Assembly: GCF_000152945.2 (NCBI RefSeq)
Contig: NC_020830.1
Coordinates: forward strand, 2,366,501 to 2,430,500
Direction of reading: 5' to 3'
From: Polaribacter sp. MED152
GTDB lineage: Bacteria; Bacteroidota; Bacteroidia; Flavobacteriales; Flavobacteriaceae
DNA: 64,000 nt
Numbering within the stretch: position 1 is the stretch's first letter; each line of letters opens with the position of its first letter. Positions 27,431 through 35,872 of the stretch are shown here, piece after piece. The position numbers and the translations under genes were made by a program. The notes below the pieces were generated by a model. It did not search any database, was not told where the DNA came from, and worked only from the letters and a program-made list of their open reading frames with translations.

Positions 27431-28201
27431 ATGAAGTTTTTTAAATATTTAGTACTTTTTACCATAGTATTTACATCATGTAAATCCAACAAAAATATGA
27501 TTGATGCAACAGCTGTAGCTAAAAATTTTTCTGCTAAGAAAGTAGCAAGAAAACATATGGCTGCTAATTTTGATAAGCAAACCATAGATGCAAAACTTAA
27601 AGTAAATTTTGATAATGGTAAAACAAATCAGAATTTAACTGTAAGTATGAAGATGAAAAAAGATGAAGTAATTTGGTTAAGAGGTACTAAGTTTATAACA
27701 GTTTTTAAAGCAGAAATTACACCTACTAAAGTGCGTTATTATTCATCAGTTTTTAAACATTCATTTGAGGGCGATTTTTCTATGCTTAAAGAATTGCTTG
27801 GAGTAGAGATTAATTTTGAACAATTACAGAATTTATTTTTAGGGCAAGCCTTGCAAGATGTTACTGCTGAAAAACAAGATGTAAATGTTCTAAACAATAG
27901 ATATGTTTTAAACCCAGAGCAACAAGCTTTGCTATATAATATTTTTTATACTATAAATCCTGCACATTTCAAGTTAGATAATCAAAGTATTGTAAATGAT
28001 GAAAAAGGTTTACGTTTAGATATTAAATACCCAAACTATAACTTAATAAATTCGGTAGTTTTTCCTACTGCTATTGAAATTAAAGCTAAAGACAAAAAAA
28101 GAATAACTGTAATTAATTTAGAATATAAAACTGTTGAATTTGATACTGACGTTAATATGTCTTTTAATATGCCTGCAGGTTATAAGCAATTAACTTTTTA
28201 A
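27431..28201 (+). CDS. DUF4292 family lipoprotein
   Basis: Lipoprotein with signal peptide and lipobox ending at C17 (VFTSCKS). The rest, KLKVNFDNGKTNQNLTVSMKMKKDEVIWLRG, is typical of DUF4292, a beta-rich family with a LolA/LppX-like flavour, so a lipid- or lipoprotein-handling role at the outer membrane is an inference. 256 residues. Its TAA overlaps the ATG of the EnvC-like gene (TAATG), indicating tight coupling. Confidence 0.85.
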   Translation: MKFFKYLVLFTIVFTSCKSNKNMIDATAVAKNFSAKKVARKHMAANFDKQTIDAKLKVNFDNGKTNQNLTVSMKMKKDEVIWLRGTKFITVFKAEITPTKVRYYSSVFKHSFEGDFSMLKELLGVEINFEQLQNLFLGQALQDVTAEKQDVNVLNNRYVLNPEQQALLYNIFYTINPAHFKLDNQSIVNDEKGLRLDIKYPNYNLINSVVFPTAIEIKAKDKKRITVINLEYKTVEFDTDVNMSFNMPAGYKQLTF

Positions 28202-29436
28202 TGAGGTTTATTAGAATTTACATATTATTTTTCATTGTACTTTTTGCAAGTAGTACTCTCTTTTCTCAAACCAGAAAAGAGTTAGAAAACCAACGTAAAA
28301 AATACAAGTCTGAAATTAAACAACTAAATAATTTACTCTTTAAAGAAGTTAAAAAAGAGCGCAATGTTTTAGAAGAATTAAAAGATATTCAGCAAAAAAT
28401 AGAAGTTAGAAATAAGCTAATAAATACCATCAATTTAGAAGCAAAACTATTGAGTAATGAAATTCGTGAAAACGAAAAACAGATTGCAAAACTCAATAAA
28501 AATTTAGCCGATCTTAAAAAAGATTATGGCAATATGATTTACAAATCTTATAAAAGTAAATCACAGCAGAGTAGGGCCATGTTTTTGTTGTCTTCAGAAA
28601 ATTTTTATCAGGCATATAAAAGGTTAGAGTATATGAAACAATATACATCCTTCAGAAAAAAACAAGGAGAAGAAATCGTTAGTCAGACTGTTTTTATTGG
28701 TAAAATGAATGATTCTTTGTTGAATCAAAAACAAATAAAAGATACGCTAATTTTATCTGAAATTAATCAGAAAAAAGCCATAGAATCCGATAAAAATAAG
28801 CAAGAAAACTTATTGTCTTTAATTAAAAAGAAAGAGAATAAATATAAAAAGGATTTAAAGAAAACCATTCAAGAAGAGAAAAGAGTTGCTGCTAAGATTG
28901 ATAAAATTATCAAAGAGGAAATAGAAAGGGCTAATAGATTAGCACTTGCTAAGCTTAAAAATAAACCAAAAACGGTAAAGAAAAATGAGTTTATTTTAAG
29001 TCCAGAAGCAAAAGCATTGGCAGCAAGGTTCGATTTAAATAAAGGTAAATTGCCTTGGCCAGTTTCTGAAGGTATTATTGTTAGAAGGTTTGGTGTGCAG
29101 CCACATCCAATTTTTCCTGGAATTACGATTAATAGTACAGGTGTGCATTTTGTAACTTCAGAAGGTGGTGAAGCAAAATCAATTTTTGATGGTGAAGTAT
29201 TTAATGTTCTAATTGGTTCTGGAGGTAAAAAGAACGTTTTAGTTAGGCATGGTAATTACATCACATCTTATAACAACCTTGAAAACTCTTATGTTAAAAA
29301 GGGAGATAAAGTAAAAGTAGGGCAGAGCTTAGGTAAAATTTTTACTGATAAAATTAATGGCAAAACTACTTTAGTTTTTGTATTACTTAAAAACACTGTA
29401 AAGCTTAATCCTGCTTCTTGGATGCTAAAAAGATAA
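28201..29436 (+). CDS. EnvC-like coiled-coil protein with degenerate LytM/M23 domain
   Basis: Signal peptide (to about residue 23, SSTLFSQ), long coiled coil at about 25-260, and a C-terminal LytM fold at about 290-405. The zinc ligands of active M23 enzymes are missing. Where HxGxD is expected the sequence reads NSTGVHF, and the final L-H-F motif reads TLVF, although GDKVKVGQSLGKIF and RHGNYITSYNNL are kept. This matches catalytically dead EnvC/NlpD-type activators of cell-separation amidases rather than hydrolases. Last gene of the envelope operon. Confidence 0.88.
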   Translation: MRFIRIYILFFIVLFASSTLFSQTRKELENQRKKYKSEIKQLNNLLFKEVKKERNVLEELKDIQQKIEVRNKLINTINLEAKLLSNEIRENEKQIAKLNKNLADLKKDYGNMIYKSYKSKSQQSRAMFLLSSENFYQAYKRLEYMKQYTSFRKKQGEEIVSQTVFIGKMNDSLLNQKQIKDTLILSEINQKKAIESDKNKQENLLSLIKKKENKYKKDLKKTIQEEKRVAAKIDKIIKEEIERANRLALAKLKNKPKTVKKNEFILSPEAKALAARFDLNKGKLPWPVSEGIIVRRFGVQPHPIFPGITINSTGVHFVTSEGGEAKSIFDGEVFNVLIGSGGKKNVLVRHGNYITSYNNLENSYVKKGDKVKVGQSLGKIFTDKINGKTTLVFVLLKNTVKLNPASWMLKR

Positions 29437-29505
29437 AATTATCTTAAAATATTTTCTGTGTTAATTTCTATACGAATTGCGTTAAAAAATATCGAGTTCT
29501 ATTTA

Positions 29506-29513
29506 TAATTTTG
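29506..29513 (+). promoter_or_regulatory. -7 element TAATTTTG upstream of the DJ-1/PfpI gene
   Basis: Exact TAnnTTTG match, 52 bases before the ATG. A TTG at 29477-29479 is a candidate -33 element, at a rather long 26-base spacing. Confidence 0.5.
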
Positions 29514-29565
29514 GGTAGTTGGTTAATAGTAATCAGCAGAATTAAAAACTATAAAAAAGAACAAA

Positions 29566-30126
29566 ATGGAAAATTTAAACAAAAAACGTGTAGCAATTTT
29601 AGCTACAAACGGATTTGAAGAAAGTGAGTTAAGAGAACCTAAAAAAGCTTTATTAGAAGCTGGTGCAGATGTAGATATTGTTTCTTTGGAATCAGGTGAA
29701 ATTAAATCTTGGAATGATGGTGATTGGTCTGAATCTTATAAAGTAGATAAAACTTTAAACGAAGTTTCTCAAGAAGATTATAATGCCTTGGTTTTACCTG
29801 GTGGAGTTATAAATCCTGATGTATTAAGAAGAGAAGAAAGTGCCATTGATTTTATTAGATCTTTTTTTAAAAATCATAAACCTGTTGCAGCAATTTGCCA
29901 TGCACCATGGTTATTGGCAGAAACAGGAGTTTTAGAAGGTAGAGAAGTAACTTCTTTTAGCTCAATTAAAACAGATATTATAAATGCAGGCGCAATTTGG
30001 TCTGATAAAGAAGTGGTTGTAGATGCTGGGTTAGTAACTAGTAGAAACCCTGATGATTTACCAGCATTCAATGCTAAAATTGTAGAAGAAATTTACGAAG
30101 GTAAACATGAAGAACAAACTGTATAA
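29566..30126 (+). CDS. DJ-1/PfpI family protein (type 1 glutamine amidotransferase-like)
   Basis: Member of the DJ-1/PfpI superfamily, stress proteins with deglycase, protease or chaperone activity reported for relatives. Seen: GFEESELREPKKALLEAGADV with the conserved Glu at about 18, and the nucleophile elbow AAICHAPWLL with C111-H112. 186 residues with no extension, like PfpI/YhbO. Cytoplasmic. Single-gene unit with its own promoter and a strong terminator shared with the convergent channel gene. Confidence 0.9.
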   Translation: MENLNKKRVAILATNGFEESELREPKKALLEAGADVDIVSLESGEIKSWNDGDWSESYKVDKTLNEVSQEDYNALVLPGGVINPDVLRREESAIDFIRSFFKNHKPVAAICHAPWLLAETGVLEGREVTSFSSIKTDIINAGAIWSDKEVVVDAGLVTSRNPDDLPAFNAKIVEEIYEGKHEEQTV

Positions 30127-30143
30127 TAGATAATAGTATACAT

Positions 30144-30178
30144 AAAAAAAGGTGCAATTTTTAGTTGCACCTTTTTTT
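30144..30178. terminator. Bidirectional terminator
   Basis: Stem of seven A plus GGTGCAA (30144-30157) paired with TTGCACC plus seven T (30165-30178), 7-base loop. It serves both the DJ-1 gene (plus) and the MscS-like gene (minus), whose stop codon overlaps its edge. Confidence 0.85.
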
Positions 30179-30680
30179 ATTTATGAGGTTTAAACCGAAT
30201 GTTTTTCTGTAAAATTACGGTGTTTGGTAAGGTAATTAAATCTCCATTTTCTACAGTTAACGTTATAAAAAAGGCGCCAATGTCATTTATAATACCAGTT
30301 ATATTATTGTCTTTTTCAAGTATGGTAATTGTATCACCTATTTTAACAGGATAATTAATATATAAAATTAAACCTGCTGTAATATTTGATAAAATAGACC
30401 ATTGAGCGAAAAAAGCAATACCTAAAATGGTTAAGAAAGATGATACATAAACCATCAATTGCTTTTCATCTACACCCCAAATAAAAGCTATTAGAACTAT
30501 TACTGCAGCATAAACTAAGAAAGTTATAATTCGGTTTACAATTAAAACTCTGGTTTTTTGAAACCCGAATTTAACTCGAATTTTTTTCAAAGAATTCGTA
30601 ATCATTATTCTAATTATAGAACCTACAACAATAATTATTAGCGATTCAATAATTTTAAAATGATTTAAATATTCTAACAT
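30177..30680 (-). CDS. Small mechanosensitive-channel (MscS-like) protein
   Basis: 167-residue inner-membrane protein with three hydrophobic segments (about 10-28, 45-67, 71-105) and the MscS pore/beta region FFAQWSILSNITAGLILYINYPVKIGDTITI and GDLITLPNTVILQKNI. It is much shorter than E. coli MscS (286 aa) and lacks the C-terminal vestibule. It ends naturally rather than by an obvious frameshift, so this is a minimal channel core. Three bases from the thioesterase gene on the same strand. Confidence 0.85.
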   Translation of the reverse strand: MLEYLNHFKIIESLIIIVVGSIIRIMITNSLKKIRVKFGFQKTRVLIVNRIITFLVYAAVIVLIAFIWGVDEKQLMVYVSSFLTILGIAFFAQWSILSNITAGLILYINYPVKIGDTITILEKDNNITGIINDIGAFFITLTVENGDLITLPNTVILQKNIRFKPHK

Positions 30681-30683
30681 AAT

Positions 30684-31196
30684 TTAAGACTTAAAGAGTG
30701 CTTTTAACTCAGTAGCTTCATCTGGTTTCATTTTACCTGCTAAAACTAAACTTAGTTGTTTTCTTCTAAGAGCGCCATCAAAACGAATTTTTTCTAATTC
30801 AGTCTCTGGTACTATTTGTGGTATTTGCACAGGCTTACCAGTTTCATCTACAGCTACAAAAGTATAAATACCTTCGTTAACCTTTGTACGCATACCAGAT
30901 TGTCTATCTTCAATCCAAACATCAACATAAATTTCCATAGAAGATTTAAAGGCTCTAGAAACTTTTGCTTCTAAGGTTACTACACTTCCAACAGGAACAG
31001 ATTTATTAAATGCAACATGATTTACAGAAGCAGTAACTACAATTCTAGAAGAATGACGTCTTGCAGCAATACTACATGCTCTGTCCATTCTTGCTAACAA
31101 TTCACCCCCAAAAAGATTATCTAGGTAATTTGTATCTCCAGGTAAAACTAAATCTGTAAGTATTGTTAAAGATTCTCTAGGCGTTTTTGCTTCCAT
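30684..31196 (-). CDS. Acyl-CoA thioesterase (hotdog fold)
   Basis: Hydrolyses acyl-CoA esters; YciA/BACH-type. Seen: PGDTNYLDNLFGGELLARMDRACSIAARRHS with the conserved N-x-x-G-G-x-L-x-x-x-D core of the hotdog helix, VVTASVNHVAFNKSVPVGSVVTL, and a C-terminal ERK-like charged tail. 170 residues, single hotdog domain, cytoplasmic. The acyl chain preference is not visible. Confidence 0.9.
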   Translation of the reverse strand: MEAKTPRESLTILTDLVLPGDTNYLDNLFGGELLARMDRACSIAARRHSSRIVVTASVNHVAFNKSVPVGSVVTLEAKVSRAFKSSMEIYVDVWIEDRQSGMRTKVNEGIYTFVAVDETGKPVQIPQIVPETELEKIRFDGALRRKQLSLVLAGKMKPDEATELKALFKS

Positions 31197-31239
31197 TTTA
31201 AAAATTTCTGCAAAGATAAGGATAGCCCTTAAATAAACG

Positions 31240-32145
31240 TTATTTTTTTACTAATAACCAAGCGTCTTTGCATACAGAATCTTGAATTTTATAAAGTTCA
31301 TTTATGGCTTCGTTTCTATCAGCAAAACTATTAAAAACTACTTCTGTTAAGCCCCATTTATTTACGCCAATAATTCTAGCTTCATACCCTTCTTTTTGAA
31401 GTTGCTTTACCTTTTTTTCTGCATTTGCAGGAAATTGAAATGCACCAGCTACAATATGAAATTGTTTTGCCTTTTCTTTTATAGCATTTAATTCAATAGT
31501 TGGTAAAGGATTTGTAATGGTAAACGTAGCAGATTGAATCTTTTTTTCTAATGCCTTTTCTTGAGAAGCTAAAATAGTATTTTGCTTATTTTGTTGATAA
31601 AGGTTATTTCCAACAAAACCTAATGTTAATAAAATAGCAGCTGTTGCAGCATACTTTAAAAGTGTAGGTAAAACTTTATTATTTGCTGTATTGGTAACAG
31701 TCACTAAAGGTTTTACAATTGCTTGTTTTCTTTCAATTTCTGACGTAACAACAGTAGCCAATCCAAAAGATTCAGCCAAATAGTTTACTTCAGTATTTGG
31801 TTCAAAAATTATCTGCTGATTCTCATTTAACCTTAATGTACCAACTTGTGCTAATTCTATTGCATCTTTTTGTAATTGAACCTTCCAATTATTTACTACT
31901 GTAGCTAAAGTTTTATTTGCATCTTCAAAAGACATACCTTCTACAGAAGCTATATAATTTGCCAATAAACCATCATTCTCTTTTAAATTGTTATTAAAAG
32001 CAATTTGTTTGAATGGTGGTAAGAAATTAGAAGTATGTGAATTATATGTAGCACTCATTCTGTTGGTAATGAAACCACCAAAATTAGGTACAATTACACA
32101 GTCATATCTATAAAGTAAGTCTTTGATGTAGTTGGCTAAAATCAT
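31240..32145 (-). CDS. Membrane-spanning HU-CCDC81 and SPOR domain protein
   Basis: Two prokaryotic CCDC81-type HU-like domains occupy about residues 1-130 (ANYIKDLLYRYDCVIVPNFGGFI at the start, then EGMSFEDANKTL and VGTLRLNENQQIIFEP). A transmembrane helix follows at about 164-182, then a C-terminal SPOR domain at about 232-301 (FHIVAGAFQFPANAEKKVKQLQ and the ALLV-type end). Predicted topology: HU-like part in the cytoplasm, SPOR part binding denuded glycan at the septum in the periplasm. It might couple nucleoid or cytoplasmic partners to division; that is inference. Divergent from dprA. Confidence 0.88.
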   Translation of the reverse strand: MILANYIKDLLYRYDCVIVPNFGGFITNRMSATYNSHTSNFLPPFKQIAFNNNLKENDGLLANYIASVEGMSFEDANKTLATVVNNWKVQLQKDAIELAQVGTLRLNENQQIIFEPNTEVNYLAESFGLATVVTSEIERKQAIVKPLVTVTNTANNKVLPTLLKYAATAAILLTLGFVGNNLYQQNKQNTILASQEKALEKKIQSATFTITNPLPTIELNAIKEKAKQFHIVAGAFQFPANAEKKVKQLQKEGYEARIIGVNKWGLTEVVFNSFADRNEAINELYKIQDSVCKDAWLLVKK

Positions 32146-32239
32146 ATAAACAAATATATAAATTCTACTGAGTTTTAAGAATTAGAGCTGCAAATTTTAT
32201 CAACAATTATTTTATATATTGGTTCTCAAATTGTTATTG

Positions 32240-33346
32240 ATGAAAGATGAAAAATTACTTGCGGTTTTGCGCTTGCAAAAAAGTAAGGCAATAGGAGATA
32301 TTCTCTCTAAAAAGTTAATTGCAACTACTGGAGATGTAGAAAAAATATTCGCAGAAAAACCCTCTACTTTAGAAAAAATAAACGGAATTGGTACACATGC
32401 TCTAAAGCATTTACTAGATAAAAAGAACTTAATTGCTGCAGAGAATGAACTTAAGTATATAAGAGAAAATAATATTGCTTACACCTATTTTTTAGAAGAT
32501 GATTATCCTAAGAATTTAACGAATTGTATTGATAGTCCTATTTTAATATTTAAAGATGGTAATATCGATTTTTCTAATAATTCTAAATTTATTTCTATTG
32601 TTGGTACTCGAAATATGAGTTCTTATGGAAGTCAGTTTTGCAATCAAATCATTAAAGATTTAAAAGAATATAACCCCGTAATTATTAGCGGTTTTGCTTA
32701 TGGTGTAGATATTTGTGCTCATAAAGCAGCAATAGATAATGATTTACAGACCATTGCTGTTTTAGCTCATGGTTTTGAGCAGATTTATCCTAAAGTTCAT
32801 AAAAAATACATTCATCAAGTAAATGAAAAGGGTGGATTTTTAACCGAATTTTGGAGCGAAGAACAACCTTTACGTGAAAACTTTTTAAGGCGAAATAGAA
32901 TAGTAGCAGGCATTTCTAAAGCTACTATTATAATTGAATCTGCAGAAAAAGGTGGCTCTTTAGTAACAGCAGATATTGCCAATTCTTACAATAGAGATAT
33001 TTTTGCATTACCAGGCAGAGCAACTGATGTGTATAGTAAAGGATGCAATAATTTAATTAAAAATAATAAAGCAAATTTACTTACTTCTGCAGAAGATATT
33101 GTTAAAATGTTAAACTGGGATTTATCATCAACAGAAACAAAACCCATTCAAAAACAACTATTTGTTGATTTAAATGAAAACGAACAAAAAATATACGATT
33201 TGCTTTTTGAAAAAGGTCAGAAACTATTAGATGTTATTGCTCTTGAATGTAATATTCCTATTTTTCAAATATCATCTATTCTATTACAGATGGAATTAAA
33301 AGGTGTGTTAAGGCCTTTACCAGGCAAAATGTTCGAAATTATTTAA
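32240..33346 (+). CDS. dprA: DNA-processing protein DprA
   Basis: Loads RecA on incoming single-stranded DNA during natural transformation. A helix-hairpin-helix-like N-terminus (LEKINGIGTHALKHL), then the Rossmann-like DprA core with SIVGTRNMSSYG, ISGFAYGVDICAHKAA, AHGFEQIYPKVH, LTEFWSEEQPLRENFLRRNRIVAG and GSLVTADIAN, and a C-terminal winged helix (LDVIALECNIPIFQISSILLQMELKGVLRPLPG). The ATG at 32240 is preferred over a TTG 21 bases upstream. 368 residues, complete. Confidence 0.95.
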   Translation: MKDEKLLAVLRLQKSKAIGDILSKKLIATTGDVEKIFAEKPSTLEKINGIGTHALKHLLDKKNLIAAENELKYIRENNIAYTYFLEDDYPKNLTNCIDSPILIFKDGNIDFSNNSKFISIVGTRNMSSYGSQFCNQIIKDLKEYNPVIISGFAYGVDICAHKAAIDNDLQTIAVLAHGFEQIYPKVHKKYIHQVNEKGGFLTEFWSEEQPLRENFLRRNRIVAGISKATIIIESAEKGGSLVTADIANSYNRDIFALPGRATDVYSKGCNNLIKNNKANLLTSAEDIVKMLNWDLSSTETKPIQKQLFVDLNENEQKIYDLLFEKGQKLLDVIALECNIPIFQISSILLQMELKGVLRPLPGKMFEII

Positions 33347-33356
33347 ACATTATCTG

Positions 33357-33364
33357 TATTTTTG
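33357..33364 (+). promoter_or_regulatory. -7 element TATTTTTG upstream of the 33385 gene
   Basis: Exact TAnnTTTG match 20 bases before the ATG, in the 38-base gap after dprA. Confidence 0.5.
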
Positions 33365-33384
33365 AGCTCAATCAATAATTTAAG

Positions 33385-34443
33385 ATGGCAGTAGAGAAGA
33401 GGTTGATGTCTAAGAAAAAGCCAGCATTTCCTGTAAATGAAATGCTGAATGCCTATTTAAAAAATTATAAAAGAGATATTAAAATCTCTATTTACTACGA
33501 AGATTTATTGCGCTTTCAAGGTTCTGTAACTGTGTATGACAAGAATGATGAAGACACACTTTGGATTCGAACTTATTATTCTGATTCTGATAGAGCAGAA
33601 ATTGATATGAGTCTAAAAAAAGTTTACACTATGTTACATTCTGATGGTAATGAAGAAACCATTCCGTTTTTAAATGTAGATGCTGTAGACTATTGTACGT
33701 TTGGTAATTCGAAACCTTTTCGTATTAAAATTAGAAACATTCTTAATGATAACTTTACCTATTTTTATGTAAAAAAAGCAGATGCTTCACGAATTTACGG
33801 CTTAGAATTAGAGCATATTTTATCTCCCTACAGTATGAACTTTTTAGTACATGGAAATACACTTATAGAAGAACATATTGCAGGTATTCCTGGAGATGAT
33901 TTTATTAGAGATATTTTACCAACGTGTACAGAATCTGAAAAATCGCAAATTGCCAAAGAGTTTGTGAAATTTAAAGAACGTTGTTTGGTAAGGCTTTTAG
34001 GAGATATGCGATCTTACAATTACGTAATTACACCTACGCACGATTTTGATCATATTATTTATAAAATTAGAGCTATTGATTTTGATCAGCAGTCTTTTGA
34101 AGGGAATTTAAAAGTGTATAATCTGCAGTTCATGAAAGAGAATTTTAAAATGGTAGAAATGGTAAGTAAGAAATTGCAAAACGATTCTATTAGGCAATAT
34201 AAAATTGAAGAAAGATCTTATATGGCTAAAAGGATGATTACCACACCTAGAAGAACTTTAAGGCTGATAAAATGTATGAAAAATGATTCTATTTCATATC
34301 CAGAGAATGTAACTCTTCTTAAAAAACATTTAATACAATATGTTGGAGATGTAAAGTTTAAAGATTGTACAAATATGGGTGAAATTTTAGAAACTATTTT
34401 AGCTTTTGTTAAGCGTAATTACTTGGATATAAGTACAAAATAA
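33385..34443 (+). CDS. Conserved flavobacterial protein of unknown function
   Basis: 352 residues, no signal peptide or membrane segment, so cytoplasmic. I do not recognise a named family. The N-terminal part is beta-rich (ISIYYEDLLRFQGSVTVYDKNDEDTLWIRTYYS). The middle has YNYVITPTHDFDHIIYKIRAIDFDQQSFEG, where the repeated D-F-D and HDFD pattern could be a metal or ATP site, faintly reminiscent of kinase-like folds. The C-terminal part is helical and basic. No function assigned. It lies alone between dprA and a terminator-like hairpin. Confidence 0.7.
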   Translation: MAVEKRLMSKKKPAFPVNEMLNAYLKNYKRDIKISIYYEDLLRFQGSVTVYDKNDEDTLWIRTYYSDSDRAEIDMSLKKVYTMLHSDGNEETIPFLNVDAVDYCTFGNSKPFRIKIRNILNDNFTYFYVKKADASRIYGLELEHILSPYSMNFLVHGNTLIEEHIAGIPGDDFIRDILPTCTESEKSQIAKEFVKFKERCLVRLLGDMRSYNYVITPTHDFDHIIYKIRAIDFDQQSFEGNLKVYNLQFMKENFKMVEMVSKKLQNDSIRQYKIEERSYMAKRMITTPRRTLRLIKCMKNDSISYPENVTLLKKHLIQYVGDVKFKDCTNMGEILETILAFVKRNYLDISTK

Positions 34444-34445
34444 AT

Positions 34446-34471
34446 AAAGCACAAACCAAGGTCTGTGCTTT
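34446..34471. terminator. Probable bidirectional terminator
   Basis: AAAGCACA (34446-34453) pairs with TGTGCTTT (34464-34471), and inner ACC/GGT can extend the stem. It lies between the convergent 33385 and DUF4374 genes. The trailing T run is short. Confidence 0.6.
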
Positions 34472-34495
34472 AAAACATTTGAAGTTTTATAGGTT

Positions 34496-35860
34496 TTAAA
34501 AAGCTCCAATAAAATGACTTCCTTCAACATTTACTAATTCAGCTCCCTTTGTAACTGCACCAGTTTCTGTGTTGATAACATATATGTTTCCATTTTGGCC
34601 AACAGGAGCTTGGGTTACATAAACCTCATTACCATCGATAACAAAACCTTGATATTGAAATAAATAAAAATCAACATCATAAGGTATAGCCGTAATTTTT
34701 TGAGCAGTTTTTGCATTTAAATCGGCTAAAGCAAAGTAACCTTGAGCACCAGCAATACCATCTGCAGAATCATTATGTCTGTATGCAATTACTGCTTTAC
34801 CATCTTCAGTTGGTCTCCAAGCCAAAATATATGCCCCTTCAATACCTAAAGCATCATCTAAATTAAAATCATAAGTATTATCATATTCATTGTTTGCATC
34901 AATCTTTAAAATATGAGAACCTTCAGGATCATTTTGATTAGCTTGATACACACTAACATTATATTCAAAAGCATTAATACTTCTGTAGCCATTGGTGTCT
35001 CCAAAACCAACTGTTGATGTAATAATAGTAGGGTTAAGTAATGAAGGGTAATCTAAGACAATTGTTTTTGAACCTAGTATTTCATAATCATTTTCTCTTT
35101 CTGCTGTTGCAGGATCTACTTTACTTAAACGTGCACCAATATATAATTTGTTACCTGCTGCATTTAAAGTTGGCATATCTATTCTAGAAATATAATAACC
35201 CAAAGCTTCTTCTTCTGCAGATAAAGGTATACTAGCTTCTTGAAAGTTTTTAATTATAGAATTCTCTAGGTCTAATGTAACAATTCCCATTGTTGCTTCT
35301 GTTCTTAAATATACATCATCAGTATCGTCATTTGGTGTTCCTTTGTCATCAAATTGATTTTCAGTTGAAACGTAAACTGCAGCACCAGTTTTATCTCCAT
35401 CAAACAATTTAATCCATCTAGGAGCAGTTCCTACATAAGGAGCTATGCTTACTTCAGAACCAGTTGGAGCAAAATCCTGACCACCATTTACAGTGTATTT
35501 AGTGTAATTTCCTCCTGTATCACCTGCGTAACTAATGTTAAAAATAGTTGATCCATCCTCTGATGATTGTAGTCTTGCAGTTCTGTTAGAGGGTACAATA
35601 AATCCGTTATCAAAAGGAGCTACAGTTTTTGTGGGGTCTTTGGCATCTGAGGCACTTACAGCATAAATTAAAGTACCACCATTTCCATCTCCAGGATTAT
35701 CTCCCATTTTTGCAGCAGCAATGGTAATCCATCTACCATCTTCTACAGGATCTGTTTCTGGATCTAAGCTTTCATTTACCTCATTATTACATGATAGTAA
35801 AACACCTGTTAACAGGGGTATTGATACTAGTGTTCTAAGATTTAAAAAATTACGTCTCAT
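34496..35860 (-). CDS. DUF4374 surface lipoprotein (XusB-like siderophore-binding candidate)
   Basis: Lipoprotein with a signal ending at lipobox C24 (GVLLSCNNE), then a beta-propeller-like region of about 430 residues with repeated blades (GTLIYAVSASD, GNKLYIGARLSK, GNEVYVTQAPVG, GNIYVINTETGAV). DUF4374 proteins pair with TonB receptors; the Bacteroides thetaiotaomicron XusB lipoprotein, which binds ferric enterobactin, belongs to this class as I recall. Here it lies 12 bases downstream of a TonB receptor, so capture of a ferric siderophore is likely. The ligand itself is not visible. Confidence 0.82.
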   Translation of the reverse strand: MRRNFLNLRTLVSIPLLTGVLLSCNNEVNESLDPETDPVEDGRWITIAAAKMGDNPGDGNGGTLIYAVSASDAKDPTKTVAPFDNGFIVPSNRTARLQSSEDGSTIFNISYAGDTGGNYTKYTVNGGQDFAPTGSEVSIAPYVGTAPRWIKLFDGDKTGAAVYVSTENQFDDKGTPNDDTDDVYLRTEATMGIVTLDLENSIIKNFQEASIPLSAEEEALGYYISRIDMPTLNAAGNKLYIGARLSKVDPATAERENDYEILGSKTIVLDYPSLLNPTIITSTVGFGDTNGYRSINAFEYNVSVYQANQNDPEGSHILKIDANNEYDNTYDFNLDDALGIEGAYILAWRPTEDGKAVIAYRHNDSADGIAGAQGYFALADLNAKTAQKITAIPYDVDFYLFQYQGFVIDGNEVYVTQAPVGQNGNIYVINTETGAVTKGAELVNVEGSHFIGAF

Positions 35861-35872
35861 TTTTAGTTGTAT

